DNA of 64,000 nt from Selaginella moellendorffii. Its lineage: Eukaryota > Streptophyta > Lycopodiopsida > Selaginellales > Selaginellaceae. The stretch lies in contig NW_003314262.1 in the NCBI RefSeq assembly GCF_000143415.4, forward strand, positions 3,854,021-3,918,020, in the 5' to 3' direction. Position 1 is the first letter of the stretch. Each line of letters begins with the position of its first letter. Of this stretch, positions 44,322 through 55,564 are shown one piece after another. The notes under the pieces are model-generated. The model ran no database searches, was not told the origin of the DNA, and saw only the letters and a list, made by a program, of their open reading frames with translations. The translations under genes and the position numbers were made by a program.

Positions 44322-44640
44322 TCATCTTGCACTAGATGAAAGCCTCCTCAATAGGACTGTTTGCCATCTTTCTGTGAGAAGGCCTAAGTAGAGGGCTCTT
44401 GGAACTGGGCAAAGCTTCTTAGCTCTTTTAACATGCATGACATGCCCAGGCTCTTTCCATGTGAGGTACCTCGACTTATCATAAACCTGTGCGCTATTTA
44501 GTATGCTCCAAATATCTTCCACACTGGCTACTTTGCTGCATCCAGAGTTTTTCTCAATGCTGTATCAAGAAAAATCTTCTTGACAGCTTCCTTTGCTTCT
44601 CTCTTGATTCAAGGGATTGTCAGGACTGAGACTGACACCC
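44322..44640 (-). other. Unrecognised coding-looking fragment
   Basis: The minus strand reads SVEDIWSILNSAQVYDKSRY then LTWKEPGHVMHVKRAKKL in one frame, with a stop near 44575. I do not recognise it. Codon use looks coding-like, but length and context (repeats on both sides) suggest a relic. Confidence 0.25.
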
Positions 44641-45779
44641 CAGAGTTCAAACGCTGGGCCAGTTTTAAACCAACACATCTGTATAGAGAGGAACTTTGTC
44701 TTGTAAAATCAAATAAAAACAAATATTGCACTCATGATAACAACAACAGCTTATATCATGAATATTGATTCATATGAGATTTCAGAAAAAAAAGGTGCTT
44801 ATTAAATAATAATGAAAAATCTATAAGATGACCAAAATAAACTTGCAATTATCTATATAGGAATCAAGCCCAAAAGATTATAAGAATTTTAAAGAATCAT
44901 TGTATTGGATTTAGCAGATTTGTGTGAATTATTTTTAAGTTGCACTTTTTCTATTTATTATAAACATATACATTTATGGAAAGGAGTTAGTGCAAATTTT
45001 TTCTCTTTTTTACCAATTAGTAAATAATCCCCTAGTGAGCATCATGAATTTATAAAAACAACTTACAAAGCTAAACAAATTAAAGACATGCAAATATCTT
45101 GGCAAGTACTTTCATTAACATCTACATTAAAAATGCCATATTTTTTAAAAGTAAGAATGATAATATGTTTACTTTCCATTCTTTTTTCAGCCCACTAGAT
45201 GAAAAAAACATATGGAGCTGAATTAATGTATACCAAATTCCTTGGGCATCATTGATTTTCTTTACAAAAAAAAAAGCAAATAAAATGAACTCAATATGGA
45301 AAGCAATCAACAGGCTATTACAATAATAGTTCCATCATCCATCACTCAAAGGAAGGGAAGTTACATATAAGCAAAAGCAAATCTTCCCCCACTCTGTTTA
45401 ACAGAGTCTAATGAATGTTCATTCTTTCTTAACGATACTTTTTGAAATAAATGGGTAAGAATCAATGGATATTATTTTTTTTCCGAATGCTCAAAATCTA
45501 AAGCTTCCAACCTATATGTTTATATTTATACTTATCTAAAATTTTAAAGAGTTCAGTTTAGCTAGCTTAAACTTTAGTCAGAGAAGTGAACTCGATCAAC
45601 ACCATGCCATCACAACTCCACTGGTTATTCTCAGGATAGTTGTTCTTGAATGCCACAAGGTCACCTTAATTTTGAGGAGCCACAAGCTGAGTAAATAGAA
45701 ACGTCAAAACTGTGTCGGTGCTGAAGGGTCAAATGCAAGAGGTCATAAACCCTCATGCCAATTTTTATAAAACCAATCG

Positions 45780-45900
45780 TACAAGCAGTTCCTGTGCATA
45801 ATCAAGATGCCCGACTTGGGCACTATGGTGGAAGTGTATAAGTAGCGAGCATTACATTCCAGCAGGCAGGATCAAGCTCTGGCATTCTTTCAAATAATGG
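45780..45900 (-). pseudogene. PPR-motif relic downstream of ELIP copy 4
   Basis: Minus-strand counterpart of the relics at about 4085 and 61270 (MPELDPACWNVMLATY). Broken. Confidence 0.55.
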
Positions 45901-45926
45901 CAATTACGTTTTAAGTAAAATTTACA

Positions 45927-46671
45927 TCATGTGGAACACTGGAGTCTTGGTGAAAAACTCGGGGCGAGGAATCCAAGCATCGCTGTTCGCCCGTTCCAGC
46001 GCTCCGCCATGGCTCTAAACGGCCCAATTGATCTACTGTCGGGGCTCTCGCCCTTAAACATGGGCACCAGCGACGCGTACGCGAAAAGCTGTGCCACCGT
46101 TAGGAAATGGAAAAGACCAGTGCTCCCCGGAGAGTAGAGCTGCTCCGCCACCGTTTGTCCCGTCATTCGCTCCATTGCGGATGCCCACACCAATCCAACC
46201 ATTGCCTGTTTGACAAGTTCACGTTACTTACTTGGTTGATCTAGAAAAAAACGCGAAGAAAAATCACCACTCGCTTACCAGTCTTCCGTTGATCGTTTCC
46301 GGGCCGGCTCCATCGAACGCCATCAAGCTGGGGAACGATCGATCGCCAGTCTCTGGTCGCCTCTCGACCTCTGGCCTGGGATAGAATGATCCGGACGATG
46401 GGACGGCTCCAAACACGGAGCGCTTCTCCGACTCGTTCTCGGCCTGGTTCTTGAGCACCTCCTCGCGGGTTATCTCCTTCTTGGTGCCGTCGAGAACGCC
46501 GCTGATGCCGCCATCGCCACCATCCCTTGATTTGTTCGAGGACGCTCTTACTACTACTAGATTTCTTGTCCCGATGGAGCTTGTGGGCGATTGCGATTGG
46601 ACATGAAGCTTGTTGGAGATGAGCGAGGAAGAAGAGAGAGCTGTGATGCTGCTGCCTGAGACGAGTGCCAT
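45927..46671 (-). pseudogene. ELIP: ELIP copy 4 (type II), frameshifted in helix III
   Basis: Exons are complement of 46279-46671 and 45927-46205. All is normal through residue 212, including both ExxNxR motifs. A 10-bp deletion relative to copy 6 (CTGGTGGTCA missing at about 45963) then shifts the frame and replaces the last 16 residues with 11 unrelated ones, ending at 223 aa. Helix III is cut in half, so membrane insertion should fail. The upstream conserved promoter block is also deleted. It is very likely a non-functional gene. Confidence 0.85.
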
Positions 46672-46768
46672 TGTTTTGAGCTGCAAGTTAGCTAGCAAAA
46701 AATTCAACTGTTCAATGAATTTACAATGAGCTACTTTCTTTTACGTTTGAGATAAATGGGCACACAGA

Positions 46769-46776
46769 TATTTATA
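46769..46776 (-). promoter_or_regulatory. TATA box of ELIP copy 4
   Basis: TATAAATA on the minus strand. Unlike other copies, the sequence immediately upstream joins ATACCG to GGCCGAAGGC. About 80 bp that would hold the ACACATAC-GTGGACACGAG block and the CCACGT motif are missing. Confidence 0.7.
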
Positions 46777-46884
46777 CGGTATGGCCGAAGGCGAAACTTC
46801 TCTAGAGAATGCAAGGTGTGATATTTTGGGCTTTCGTTTCGTTTTCCAATCGAATTCGTACACGGGGATGCTCTTTTGTCTGCA

Positions 46885-46990
46885 CAATAAGCGTGTTAAT
46901 GTAATGCCGTTAGAAAGACTCGAGTGCTCGTCTAGTGCATCAAACATGACTATCTCCCCGGTATCACGAAGAAAAAAACGCAAATTTCAA
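46885..46990 (-). pseudogene. ABC-transporter-like C-terminal relic upstream of ELIP copy 4
   Basis: The minus strand reads RFFLRDTGEIVMFDALDEHS, similar to the D-G-EIVEFD-P--LL end of ABCC transporters. A matching, more decayed relic is at about 60110-60190. It supports an ABCC gene end as part of the ancestral duplicated unit. Confidence 0.4.
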
Positions 46991-49306
46991 GACTACTTTC
47001 AAACATTAAACAAGATGAAAAAAAGATTTTGTAATCCACTTGAGAGCTGGTTATCTAGTGTGGATTTGGCAAAGCTTCATTCATATACACATTTCAAAGG
47101 GATTCTCAGTATTGTTGAATGTTATGTAATCACATATTCAAGTTCTACTAAAGGAATTCCCTCTTTCTGATGATGTTATATATGCTCTAACTTCTCAAGA
47201 TCAGTCTTCTAAGTTACCTTCATCTAACAAAAACATCTTTCACAATGCACTCAATTTGCTTATGTTTAGAAAAATTGAGGATAACATATAACTCAAAGAC
47301 AAAGAAAACAAATGCACTTTCTAGTCATTATTCCTTATTTTGTGATGGGAAAAAGTCCAATAATGGCAAGCTAACTCATTCTTGCAAACAATCACAATAA
47401 CTTTAGCTAATGAATGCAAATATAGAGCTGTTTTGTTGGGAGTTGAGTAAGCTTTGTGTTTGGTGTCAAGCATCTTTACATGCACTTGGGTTTTTTGCTT
47501 CTTTCCAAGCAACTAAGTGGGAGGGTTCAGCTTCAACATTTTGGATTGCAAGTTTTTCATAAGAAACTACCTTAACGGGACATGGTTCGCCCATTAACTT
47601 GATCTAGCCATTGGTAGCCATCCGATGAAGTCAAGTTTTCTGCCAGAACGTGGCTGACAACTGCCAAAACCCAGTTGCCAGTTGCCAGGTTTTGGAGAAC
47701 CAGGCTACCAGCTGCCAATTCTGGAGAACCCTTTTATCCTCAAATAACATTTTTCCATGTATCTGTTAACAGTCTCGCCACAGCTTGTTAAGGCCATTCC
47801 ATGGGCACGGGCTTGCTCGTTCCCTCCAGAAGTCACTCGCCAGGGTAACACCTGGGGGCGGGAACATGCTCACATTACCTGGGAACTCCTTCATCACCTT
47901 TTAGCTCAATTGTCATCTTGGAGCATTGAGCATGTTCCTTACACATCAAATGATGTTGATGATATGCTAATGTAGCAAGGGTTGTGGACAACTAAGAGAA
48001 TCTATCCCACAGATTGCAACACAATAATGAACTTGATTAAATTGAAGGTGCAAGTCTTATTGGCTGAATTGGCAACAATTCTTTTGGATTTGCCGATTAA
48101 AAATAATGAGCCAAAGTTATTGTTTGCTAGGAAGGAGTTGACATTGAGGAGAGGAAAGTATTACAAGATTTCCTTGGTGAGTTTTTAAATGTTTTTGCAT
48201 GAGACTACTTGGAGCTGAAAGGCATTTCACCAAACATTATTATCCACAATTGAAGCAACTCAATCCTCTTCTTGAGCCATTGGTTAAGAAAAAAGTCCAC
48301 AAATTGATAAGGAAGGCACATGCATTCCTTTTCCCACCAATGTCAAAATATATTTTCTGTCAATTTTTCTGAGTTACAAAAGGATTACATGTAACACAGT
48401 GATTGGTATGAGACAGGAGGAGATATTTGCTATGGAAGAAGCCACATGAGATTTCTTTTAAAATATGAGCCTAAGCTTTGTCAATAGGGACAACATCACT
48501 TTTCTGGTATATCCAAAAAGTGATTTTTATCACTGTTGATCAGATTAGATTCCTTTATTGAATGACAGCTCCAACTAGGTTGACAGATTCAACTTCTCAC
48601 TACAAATTATCAAGTATTTTTCAAAGGTATAACTTGTTTATTCAAAATATATAGACATCTTTAGAGTCACTGCAACACCTGTTTAAGCACGGGACCTTCC
48701 TAATGTTTTCTAAGCTAAGTGATAAGTTTATTTGGCACCACCATAGCATGACCATGGCTGATAATTAATTGCAGCTCACTAGGAGCTTGGTGGAGAGTAG
48801 TTACAAGCTGTTTTGCCGAGGTGTTGTTGTGGAAGTAGTGCCATGATGCTGCAAAGATGATGCTTAATGTCAACATCTAACTTACTTTCTTGGTCTTGAT
48901 CCTGGAAGTTTTGGAGTAATTCTAGTACTGGTCAATTCCAGAGGTAGAAGCATTAGGCTCTGATGCAGTAGCGATAGAAGTGTCGATTCTAAATGATTGT
49001 GGGCTAAATTTTATATGGTGTGAACCCAGTGCAATTTTCAGCACAATCATCCTTCATCACACTTGACAATGCTAAGAGTACAAGGCAATGGGCAGATTTC
49101 TCTTGTCCTATGAGCAATGTGATTCTTGGACTGTATGTCTTCTCTAATCCATGGCTTTCACCCACAACACCCAATGAACTTCTTCTCTTTCAGCTAACAT
49201 GCCTGTTATTAATTAGCCAACATGATTTTTATTACTGAGCCTGGGATCCAACAGTCAACAAGCCTCCCCACTATCACTTTGTATATATAGAGCTTTATAT
49301 ATATAG
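46991..49306. other. Non-coding tract of the inverted-repeat arm
   Basis: No gene is supported; short frames are interrupted and not conserved with the partner arm. It may be a decayed mobile element. It ends in TA-rich sequence at about 49280-49306, immediately before the SR45-like exon. Confidence 0.5.
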
Positions 49307-50626
49307 ACGAGCGCCAGTTCCGGGCGGAGCCGGAGCCCTAGAAAGCGCTTGGCCAAGCCGGCCGAGGATTCCAGCCGCTTGCACGTCAGCCAGCTCTCGA
49401 GGAATGCGAACGAGTCCCATCTCAAGGAGATTTTCGGTAGGCTCCCATGGGTTCTAGCGCGAAACTTTGATCTTTTTGCTTTGTGTAGGGAACTATGGGG
49501 ATATTATTGCTGTGGATCTTGCGATGGACAAGACGGTAAGGATAAAGAACACTTCTTCCTGACAGCATTCTCGCGTAGGCTTCTCTTTTTTTTCTTCTAA
49601 ATTTCCCCTCTTTCCAGGTGAATCTTCCAAAGGGATTTGCGTACGTGGATTACAAGAGCAAATCGGATGCTGAAAAAGCTCAACAGTTCATGGATGGGGT
49701 TGGCATTCTTTTTCTTTCTTTTCTTTGTTTTTTTTTTCTGTGTGTGGGACTTACACTTTTTTTTTCCCTTGTTTGTAGGCTCAAGTCGATGGACTCGTCA
49801 TCAGTGTAAAGCTCACAAGAAAGGTATCCCCGGCACGAGGGGTGTTTCCAAAGCGAGACGCTGCGCCACCGCGACGAAGGCCACCAGCTTCGTCGCCGGT
49901 AAGGCGACGGTCACCTTCACCAGGATTCCGAAGGCGACGGAGGTCTCCAAACAGGTAAATTTTCTCTCGCCCGTCCTCATCGTGATTCTAATGCGCTATA
50001 TGAATTTGCAGGAGCCCAATACGAAGGCCTATGGGTCGTCAGCGATCGCCAGCTCCTTACAGGCGCAGGTATGCAATAGAAAAGCTTTATGTGTTCTGAG
50101 GTTTTACCGCTGTACTATTCGCAACCAGGTCACCACTTCCAGTCAGGCGAGGACGTACACCACCCCGGAGGTCTTCCCCAGTTCGACGTCGTTCAAGGAC
50201 CCCTCCACCGAGGCGTATGCGCTCGCCTCCAAGGCGGATGATGCGATCGCGTTCCAGATCGCGTTCGGCTCCTAGAAGGTTTGTTGTCCTTGCTTCAAAT
50301 TCTTGCTGGCTAACAGAATACTGTCTTTCCAGAGCAAGATCACCACCAAACAGGCGGGGCAGGTCAAGCTCCTACTCATCCGGATCTCCTAGTCCAGTGA
50401 GAAGAGTAAGTAGCTGTAATACTTCTCAATCCTGTTTTTGTTTTCTCACTGCTGCAAAAGCAGAGATCACCTGTCCGGGGGGGAGCAAGGAAATCTACGA
50501 GAAGCAGAAGTCCAAAGAGGTATCCTTTCGCTGTCTTCGCTTTCCACTAACTTTCTCTTTGATTGTAGAGCTACCAGCAGCAGTCCCAGCCGAAGTCCTG
50601 TTTCTCCAAAGAACACCAACCAGTAA
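49307..50626 (+). CDS. SR45: SR45-like splicing factor (RNPS1 family), 5' end missing
   Basis: Nine exons: 49307-49436, 49489-49535, 49618-49698, 49779-49954, 50012-50068, 50129-50278, 50333-50405, 50464-50519, 50569-50626. All introns are GT-AG and 50-82 bp, and the frame is continuous for 275 codons plus TAA. The start of an RS region (SSGRSRSPRKR) precedes one RRM: RNP2 LHVSQL and RNP1 KGFAYVDY. A C-terminal RS domain rich in RRRSPSP, RSRSRSRS and RGRSSSYSSGSPSP follows. SR45 is a nuclear exon-junction-complex peripheral factor controlling splice-site choice. An AG precedes 49307, so an upstream exon is expected. None is visible in the repeat arm, so the gene may be 5'-truncated. Confidence 0.88.
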
Positions 50627-51500
50627 GCTCTCAAACTGCAATCAATTCAGAACAAGAACAGTCTTAATTCTTGAGGTTGTGACAGGGCAACGAAAGCCAA
50701 GTGAGCTGCGGGCTGCAAAGTCGATTCCACAGCGAGTCCCTCAACCTCTCTGCCCAGCATTTTTCCTGCATTATTTATTTTTGTATAGGCATGTTTAATA
50801 GCCTGCTTGCTTGCTTGCATTCTTTCTTTTCGACTTACTGATAGTTTGTTTGCGCTTGAAATTGCATGGCTGTGTGCTTTTGTCGAGATAGACTTTTGAT
50901 GAAATACAACCTCTCTTTTGGCTTGGAGTTCGAGAGCACGGCTTTTTCGCGTTTGTTTCCAACGCCTGTGGCTACAAAGGATAAAGGTTTCCACATTTTC
51001 ACACCTCTGCTTCAGAAACACAGCTTTGTGGACACCTTTGTTTTTGGCATTGGTCCCAGTAAATTGTTCTTGTGCTTCCTGGCAGATGATAAGGAGCTTG
51101 AGAGATTGACACCTCTGAGGCAAACATCATCCACCCAGAGGCAAGCTTGAACACGTCCTCAACAATGGCATGGTTAACATGCTTTGTAAAGATTATGGTT
51201 TTGTTTACCTGCGCCATCTTGCTGGGCCTCTCGACGATCTAGTTAATCTGTGTCCAGAAGGCACGTCATTAAAATGTTAAACCGAATTCAAAGCACCATT
51301 CGGAAATCAACTTTGACTATGGGTTGACCGGGCAAGCAAGACTTTGTCCCAATTGTTTTGCACGAGGGAAAAGGTGGCTGAAGCAGTGGTGAAGGTGCAA
51401 ATTCCAACTTCATCACGTCACTTTTGCAAATGTGCCACTTGGGCTATGTTGAGATGGTTGTTATTATTTTGCTAAGTTTCTATATGAAACCATGAACTAT
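50627..51500. other. Intergenic region between SR45-like and germin-like genes
   Basis: It likely includes the SR45-like 3'UTR. Short frames at 50866-51217 on both strands have no family resemblance. Confidence 0.5.
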
Positions 51501-52151
51501 TTAGGAGGAGCCAGAGAACGTCGCCTTGAGCTGCCGGACCGCATTCTCATCAATAAAGAACGTCTTGACGAGCACCTCGTCCAGGATGTCCGATCCAAAC
51601 ATGGAGCTTGCAATGAGCTGGATGCCCGGTGACTGCGAATCCAGCGTCACCACGGCCATGGCGGTGGTGTTGCCAACGTTGAGCTGCCAGTGGATCAAAC
51701 CCCGCGGGAAGATCATCACGTCGCCTTTGGAGATGACCCGAGCAAAGAGCTGGTTCTGGGTGGTGACGAATCCGGCGTACAAGCTCCCTTCCACGACGTA
51801 GATGATCTCTGAGCCTCGCGGGTGCGTGTGTGGAGGGATGAGACCGCCGGGAGCAAAGTCGAGCCTGGCTATGGCGAGGCCGAGAGTGTTGAGCCCCGGA
51901 TAATCGTTGATGAAGCCAAATGTCGCCACGGCTCTCGATGGGACGCTGGTGTTTCCGGAGTTTCGAAGGCCCGAGAAGATGAAATCCTCGGTGGTGGTGT
52001 TGGCTGCTCGCTTGCAAGGGTAGCCATTGAGAGTGAGGTCCTTTGCGAGGTCGGCCACGCAAAAATCCTGGAGGGGATCGGGGTCGGAAGCTGTGATCAC
52101 CTGGAAGATTGGTGCCGCAATGACGAGAAGTTGGAGGAGTGTGAACATCAT
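51501..52151 (-). CDS. Germin-like protein 1
   Basis: 216 aa, single exon, ATG at 52149-52151. Signal peptide about residues 1-21 (MMFTLLQLLVIAAPIFQVIT). Germin box Cys pair C31 and C46 forms the family disulfide. Cupin motif 1 gives metal ligands H108, H110 and E115 (PPHTHPRGSEI) and motif 2 gives H154 (PRGLIHWQ). Germin-like proteins are secreted, hexameric Mn-binding wall proteins, some with superoxide dismutase activity. N-glycosylation sites NTT and NTS are present. A TTTAAATA element lies about 90 bp upstream. Tandem paralogue of the next gene. Confidence 0.95.
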   Translation of the reverse strand: MMFTLLQLLVIAAPIFQVITASDPDPLQDFCVADLAKDLTLNGYPCKRAANTTTEDFIFSGLRNSGNTSVPSRAVATFGFINDYPGLNTLGLAIARLDFAPGGLIPPHTHPRGSEIIYVVEGSLYAGFVTTQNQLFARVISKGDVMIFPRGLIHWQLNVGNTTAMAVVTLDSQSPGIQLIASSMFGSDILDEVLVKTFFIDENAVRQLKATFSGSS

Positions 52152-52775
52152 CGTGTTTTTGAACTTGAGGAAACAAACGATCCTGAGAAGAATTAAAAGA
52201 AGAGTGGATCTCTTTTTTGAGAAGTACCTTGAGTTGTGAGATGGTATTTAAAGGATGGAAAGGCGTGGGTGGCAAGACAATGTGGAGGTTCCACGAAGGA
52301 GAAGTTGCGATAATCTGTGTTGACAATGTGGAAGGTCCTGTTTGACACGCCATGTTTTAGAGATGTTTTAGATCCACAAGTTCCTGCTTTCATGGATGCA
52401 TTCTTTTTTGAAATAATCTTTGTACACGTCAGCCTGCTTATATCTTGACCTAGTGAGTTCTTTAAGGGTTAAAATATGATAACAATCTGGGTATATTTTA
52501 ATTTCATTTTTATACCCTAAAATTACATTGCGAGGCATAGACTACGTTCATTCCCTTCATTCGGCAATCGTTTTTATCGTCTCAGCAATCCCCCGGCCTC
52601 TAATTTCCCATCCGGATCGTTCTATGCTAGAGTGTGGAAAGTATAACAAAAGACAGCTTCAAATCGGAGAATCTTAAAGAAATCAATAGTGTATTAAAAA
52701 ATGATATATAAAATGCGCTATATAAGGTCAATAGGAAGACCGTACAGGATTTATTTTTACTTTCAAGTGAACTAT
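52152..52775. other. Intergenic, including promoter of germin-like protein 1
   Basis: A TATA-like CTTTAAATACC (minus) sits at about 52240-52252. No gene is seen from 52400 to 52775. Confidence 0.5.
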
Positions 52776-53417
52776 TTAGGAAAATGTAGCCTTGAGCTGC
52801 CGAACTGCATTCTCATCAATAAAGAAGGTCTTGACGAGCACCTCGTCCAGGATGTCCGATCCAAACATGGAGCTTGCGATGATCTGGAAGCCCGGTGACT
52901 GCGAATCCAGCGTCACGATGGCCATGGCGGTGGTGTTACCAACGTTGAGCTGCCAGTGGATCAAACCCCGCGGGAAGATCATCACGTCGCCTTTGGAGAT
53001 GACCCGAGCAAAGAGCTGGTTCTGGGTGGTGACGAATCCGGCGTACAAGCTCCCTTCCACGACGTAGATGATCTCTGAGCCTCGCGGGTGCGTGTGTGGA
53101 GGGATGAGACCGCCGGGAGCAAAGTCGAGCCTGCCTATGGCGAGGCCGAGAGTGTTGAGCCCCGGATAACTGTGGACGAAGCCAAACACCGCGTCGGCTC
53201 TCGATGGGCCGCTGGTGTTTGCGGAGTTTCGAAGGCCCGAGAAGATGAAATCCTCGGTGGTGGTGTTGGCTGCTCGCTTGCAAGGGTAACCATTGAGGGT
53301 GAGGTCCTTTGCGAGGTCGGCCACACAAAAGTCCTGGAGGGGATCGGCGTCGGAGGCTGTGATCACCTGGAAGATTGGTGCCGCGATGACGAGAAATTGG
53401 AGGAGTGTGATCATCAT
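52776..53417 (-). CDS. Germin-like protein 2
   Basis: 213 aa, single exon, about 94% identical to germin-like protein 1 by eye. All features are kept: signal peptide (VIAAPIFQVITA), Cys pair, HTHPRGSE and GLIHW metal ligands. It ends ...KATFS, three residues shorter. Differences cluster at residues 66-84 (NTSGPSRADAVFGFVHSYPG). Head-to-tail tandem duplicate with a similar promoter (TTTAAATAC about 110 bp upstream). Confidence 0.95.
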   Translation of the reverse strand: MMITLLQFLVIAAPIFQVITASDADPLQDFCVADLAKDLTLNGYPCKRAANTTTEDFIFSGLRNSANTSGPSRADAVFGFVHSYPGLNTLGLAIGRLDFAPGGLIPPHTHPRGSEIIYVVEGSLYAGFVTTQNQLFARVISKGDVMIFPRGLIHWQLNVGNTTAMAIVTLDSQSPGFQIIASSMFGSDILDEVLVKTFFIDENAVRQLKATFS

Positions 53418-53756
53418 TGTGTTCTTGAGTGATCCCTGGAACTTGAGGAAACAAACGAGAGAGCAATGCTATGAATTAGAAGAGTGACCTCTTTCTTTGA
53501 TTGAGTTGTGAGATGGTTGTGAAAGTATTTAAAGGATGGAAAGGCCTGGAGAAGGTTCCATGAAACACAGCAGTTGCGATGGGATCCGTCACTCTGTGTT
53601 TGACAATGTGGTGCTCTGCCCACGTTTTATATATTACTTCTTGTATCCTTTGAAGTGGGCCACTACTTATTGAATAAATCTTTGCAGCGTTAGTTGACTC
53701 ACAATGTGTGTGATGTTTTTTTTAGTCTTAAAATCGGAAACAAAATTAGATATTCT

Positions 53757-54260
53757 AAAGAAAATCTGGAAGGTGCCAAAATTGGTAACAATCAATGCTG
53801 AGAAGGTTCAGATTCTGAAGTTAGTATGTTCTGTTGGTATTTTCTAAAGCCTCCACTGATCATGTTGGTATTATAACTCATAGTGCTGGAAGTGGGGAGA
53901 ATTGTAGCATGGTTGAAAAGCAGCTACTTTGTCTGGCAAGGAACAGAACGGAGATTGTGGTTCTAGACGAAGCAATTGCCTCAATCGATGGTTTGGTGCC
54001 ACGGAGAGAATCACAAGAAAATATAAGCGAGCATTCAAGGGAGTACTGTGGCTCACAAGCTCTTTACCATCTTGCGAACACAGACTGCATTTTGGTTCTT
54101 CAAGACAGTACGAGTTTTCCATGATTTTCTCTTTTGTTTCTCTCAACTCGTTTCTTTTTCTTTCTCGTGATATACAGGAGAGATAGTCAAGTAGACATGC
54201 TCTCAAGTAACCTTCCTTGGCATTTGCCACTTTTTTTGCAAGTCCATCAAGACCTCCAGC
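53757..54260 (+). pseudogene. ABCC-type transporter nucleotide-binding-domain relic
   Basis: The plus strand reads GENCSMVEKQLLCLARNRTE then IVVLDEAIASIDG. This corresponds to the signature motif (WSVGQRQLLCLAR) and Walker B/D-loop (ILVLDEATASID) of ABCC/MRP transporters, with the signature Gly-Gln lost. Decayed remnants of the H-loop region and of VLVLQDG follow, in different frames. The 3' piece from about 54090 is also upstream of ELIP copies 1 and 3. A dead fragment. Confidence 0.7.
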
Positions 54261-54420
54261 ATGATTAGATCTTGCTTATTAAACATGTCATACATAACTA
54301 TATACAGACAATTGTTTCAGAAAAAAAACAACATCCTGCTGTGCTAATGGTGAAATGAAACGAAAGTTCAAAAATATCACACCTTGAGAACTTTTACCTG
54401 TGGCCATTTTCACCGCACAA

Positions 54421-54518
54421 GATGCGACACATACAGTGGACACGAGCCGAGACCTCAATTTTGCCACGTATGGAAAGTCAAATTTGCCACGTTATACAAT
54501 CCCCACTCCGTATAAATA
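54421..54518 (+). promoter_or_regulatory. ELIP copy 5 promoter
   Basis: TATAAATA at 54511-54518; CACATACAGTGGACACGAGC at about 54427-54446; two GCCACGT motifs between. Intact. Confidence 0.6.
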
Positions 54519-54606
54519 CCTGTGTGTCATTTGCCATCAAACATCAAAGAAGTAGCTCATTGTTGCACTGTTGAATTTTTTTCTAGCTAGCTCCCAGCTC
54601 AAAACA

Positions 54607-55366
54607 ATGGCACTCGTCACAGGCAGCGGTATCGCAGCTCTCTCTTCTTCCTCGCTCATCTCCAACAAGATCCATGTCCAATCGCAATCATCCACAACCT
54701 CCATCGGGACAAGAAATCTAGTAGTAGTAAGAGCGTCCTCGAACAAATCAAGGGATGGTGGCGATGGCGGCATCAGTGGCGTTCTCGACGGCACCAAGAA
54801 GGAGATCACCCGCGAGGAGGTGCTCAAGAACCAGGCCGAGAACGAGTCGGAGAAGCGCTCCGTGTTTGGAGCCGTCCCATCGTCCGGATCCTTCTATCCC
54901 AGGCCAGAGGTCGAGAGGCGACCAGAGACTGGCGATCGATCGTTCCCCAGCTTGATGGCGTTCGATGGAGCCGGCCCGGAAACGATCAACGGAAGACTGG
55001 TAAGCGATTGGTGATTTTTCTTCGCGTTTTTTTCTAGATCAACCAAGTAAGTAACGTGAACTTGTCAAACAGGCAATGGTAGGATTGGTGTGGGCATTCG
55101 CGGTGGAGCGAATGACGGGACAAACGGTGGCGGAGCAGCTCTACTCGCCGGGGAGCACTGGTCTTTTCCATTTTCTGGCGGTGGCACAGCTATTCGCGTA
55201 CGCGTCGCTGGTGCCCATGTTTAAGGGCGAGAGCCCGGACAGCAGATCGCTTGGGCCATTTAGAGCCATGGCGGAGCGCTGGAATGGGCGAACCGCGATG
55301 CTTGGCTTCCTCGCCTTGGTGATCACCGAGTTTTTCACCAAGACTCCAGTGTTTCACATGATGTAA
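54607..55366 (+). CDS. ELIP: Early light-induced protein, copy 5 (type I, intact)
   Basis: Exon 1 is 54607-54999, exon 2 is 55073-55366, intron 73 bp; 228 aa. It differs from copy 3 at few residues: transit peptide QSSTTSIG for QSPTSSIG, SRSLGPF for SRSFGPF, and C-terminal HMM for HIM. Both pigment-binding motifs (ETINGR and ERWNGR) are intact. The companion unknown gene downstream is broken here. Confidence 0.94.
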
Positions 55367-55564
55367 ATTTAATGGTTCCTAGTTTTAACTGTTCTAGATT
55401 TTCACTTCAGTCCATTGAAGCTATCATGTTTCTTTACAAAGATTGCTGCGTGAGAACGATGCTCTTTCGAATCGAAATTGACAAAGATTCTTGTCGCTAG
55501 AGTTCTCAAGCTCCAACGAAACACCATCCCCGAGATCCCCGCCCGCAAGAACCCTAAAAACTTG

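Larger units (their letters stand above)
44850..49290. repeat. Left arm of second, older inverted repeat
   Basis: Partner of about 58085-62320 on the opposite strand. It contains ELIP copy 4, its flanks and a long non-coding tract (46990-49290). The arms carry many substitutions and indels; the coordinate sum drifts between about 107150 and 107330. The outer 44660-45300 part resembles the AT-rich block 2360-2990. Confidence 0.8.

Noticed and set aside
50866-51217. Possible small gene after SR45-like
   Set aside because: Overlapping frames on both strands, no motif; best explained as 3'UTR or intergenic sequence.
51550-53466. 267- and 176-codon ORFs overlapping the germin-like genes
   Set aside because: Out-of-frame shadows; compositionally odd His/Arg/Pro-rich translations with no motif.
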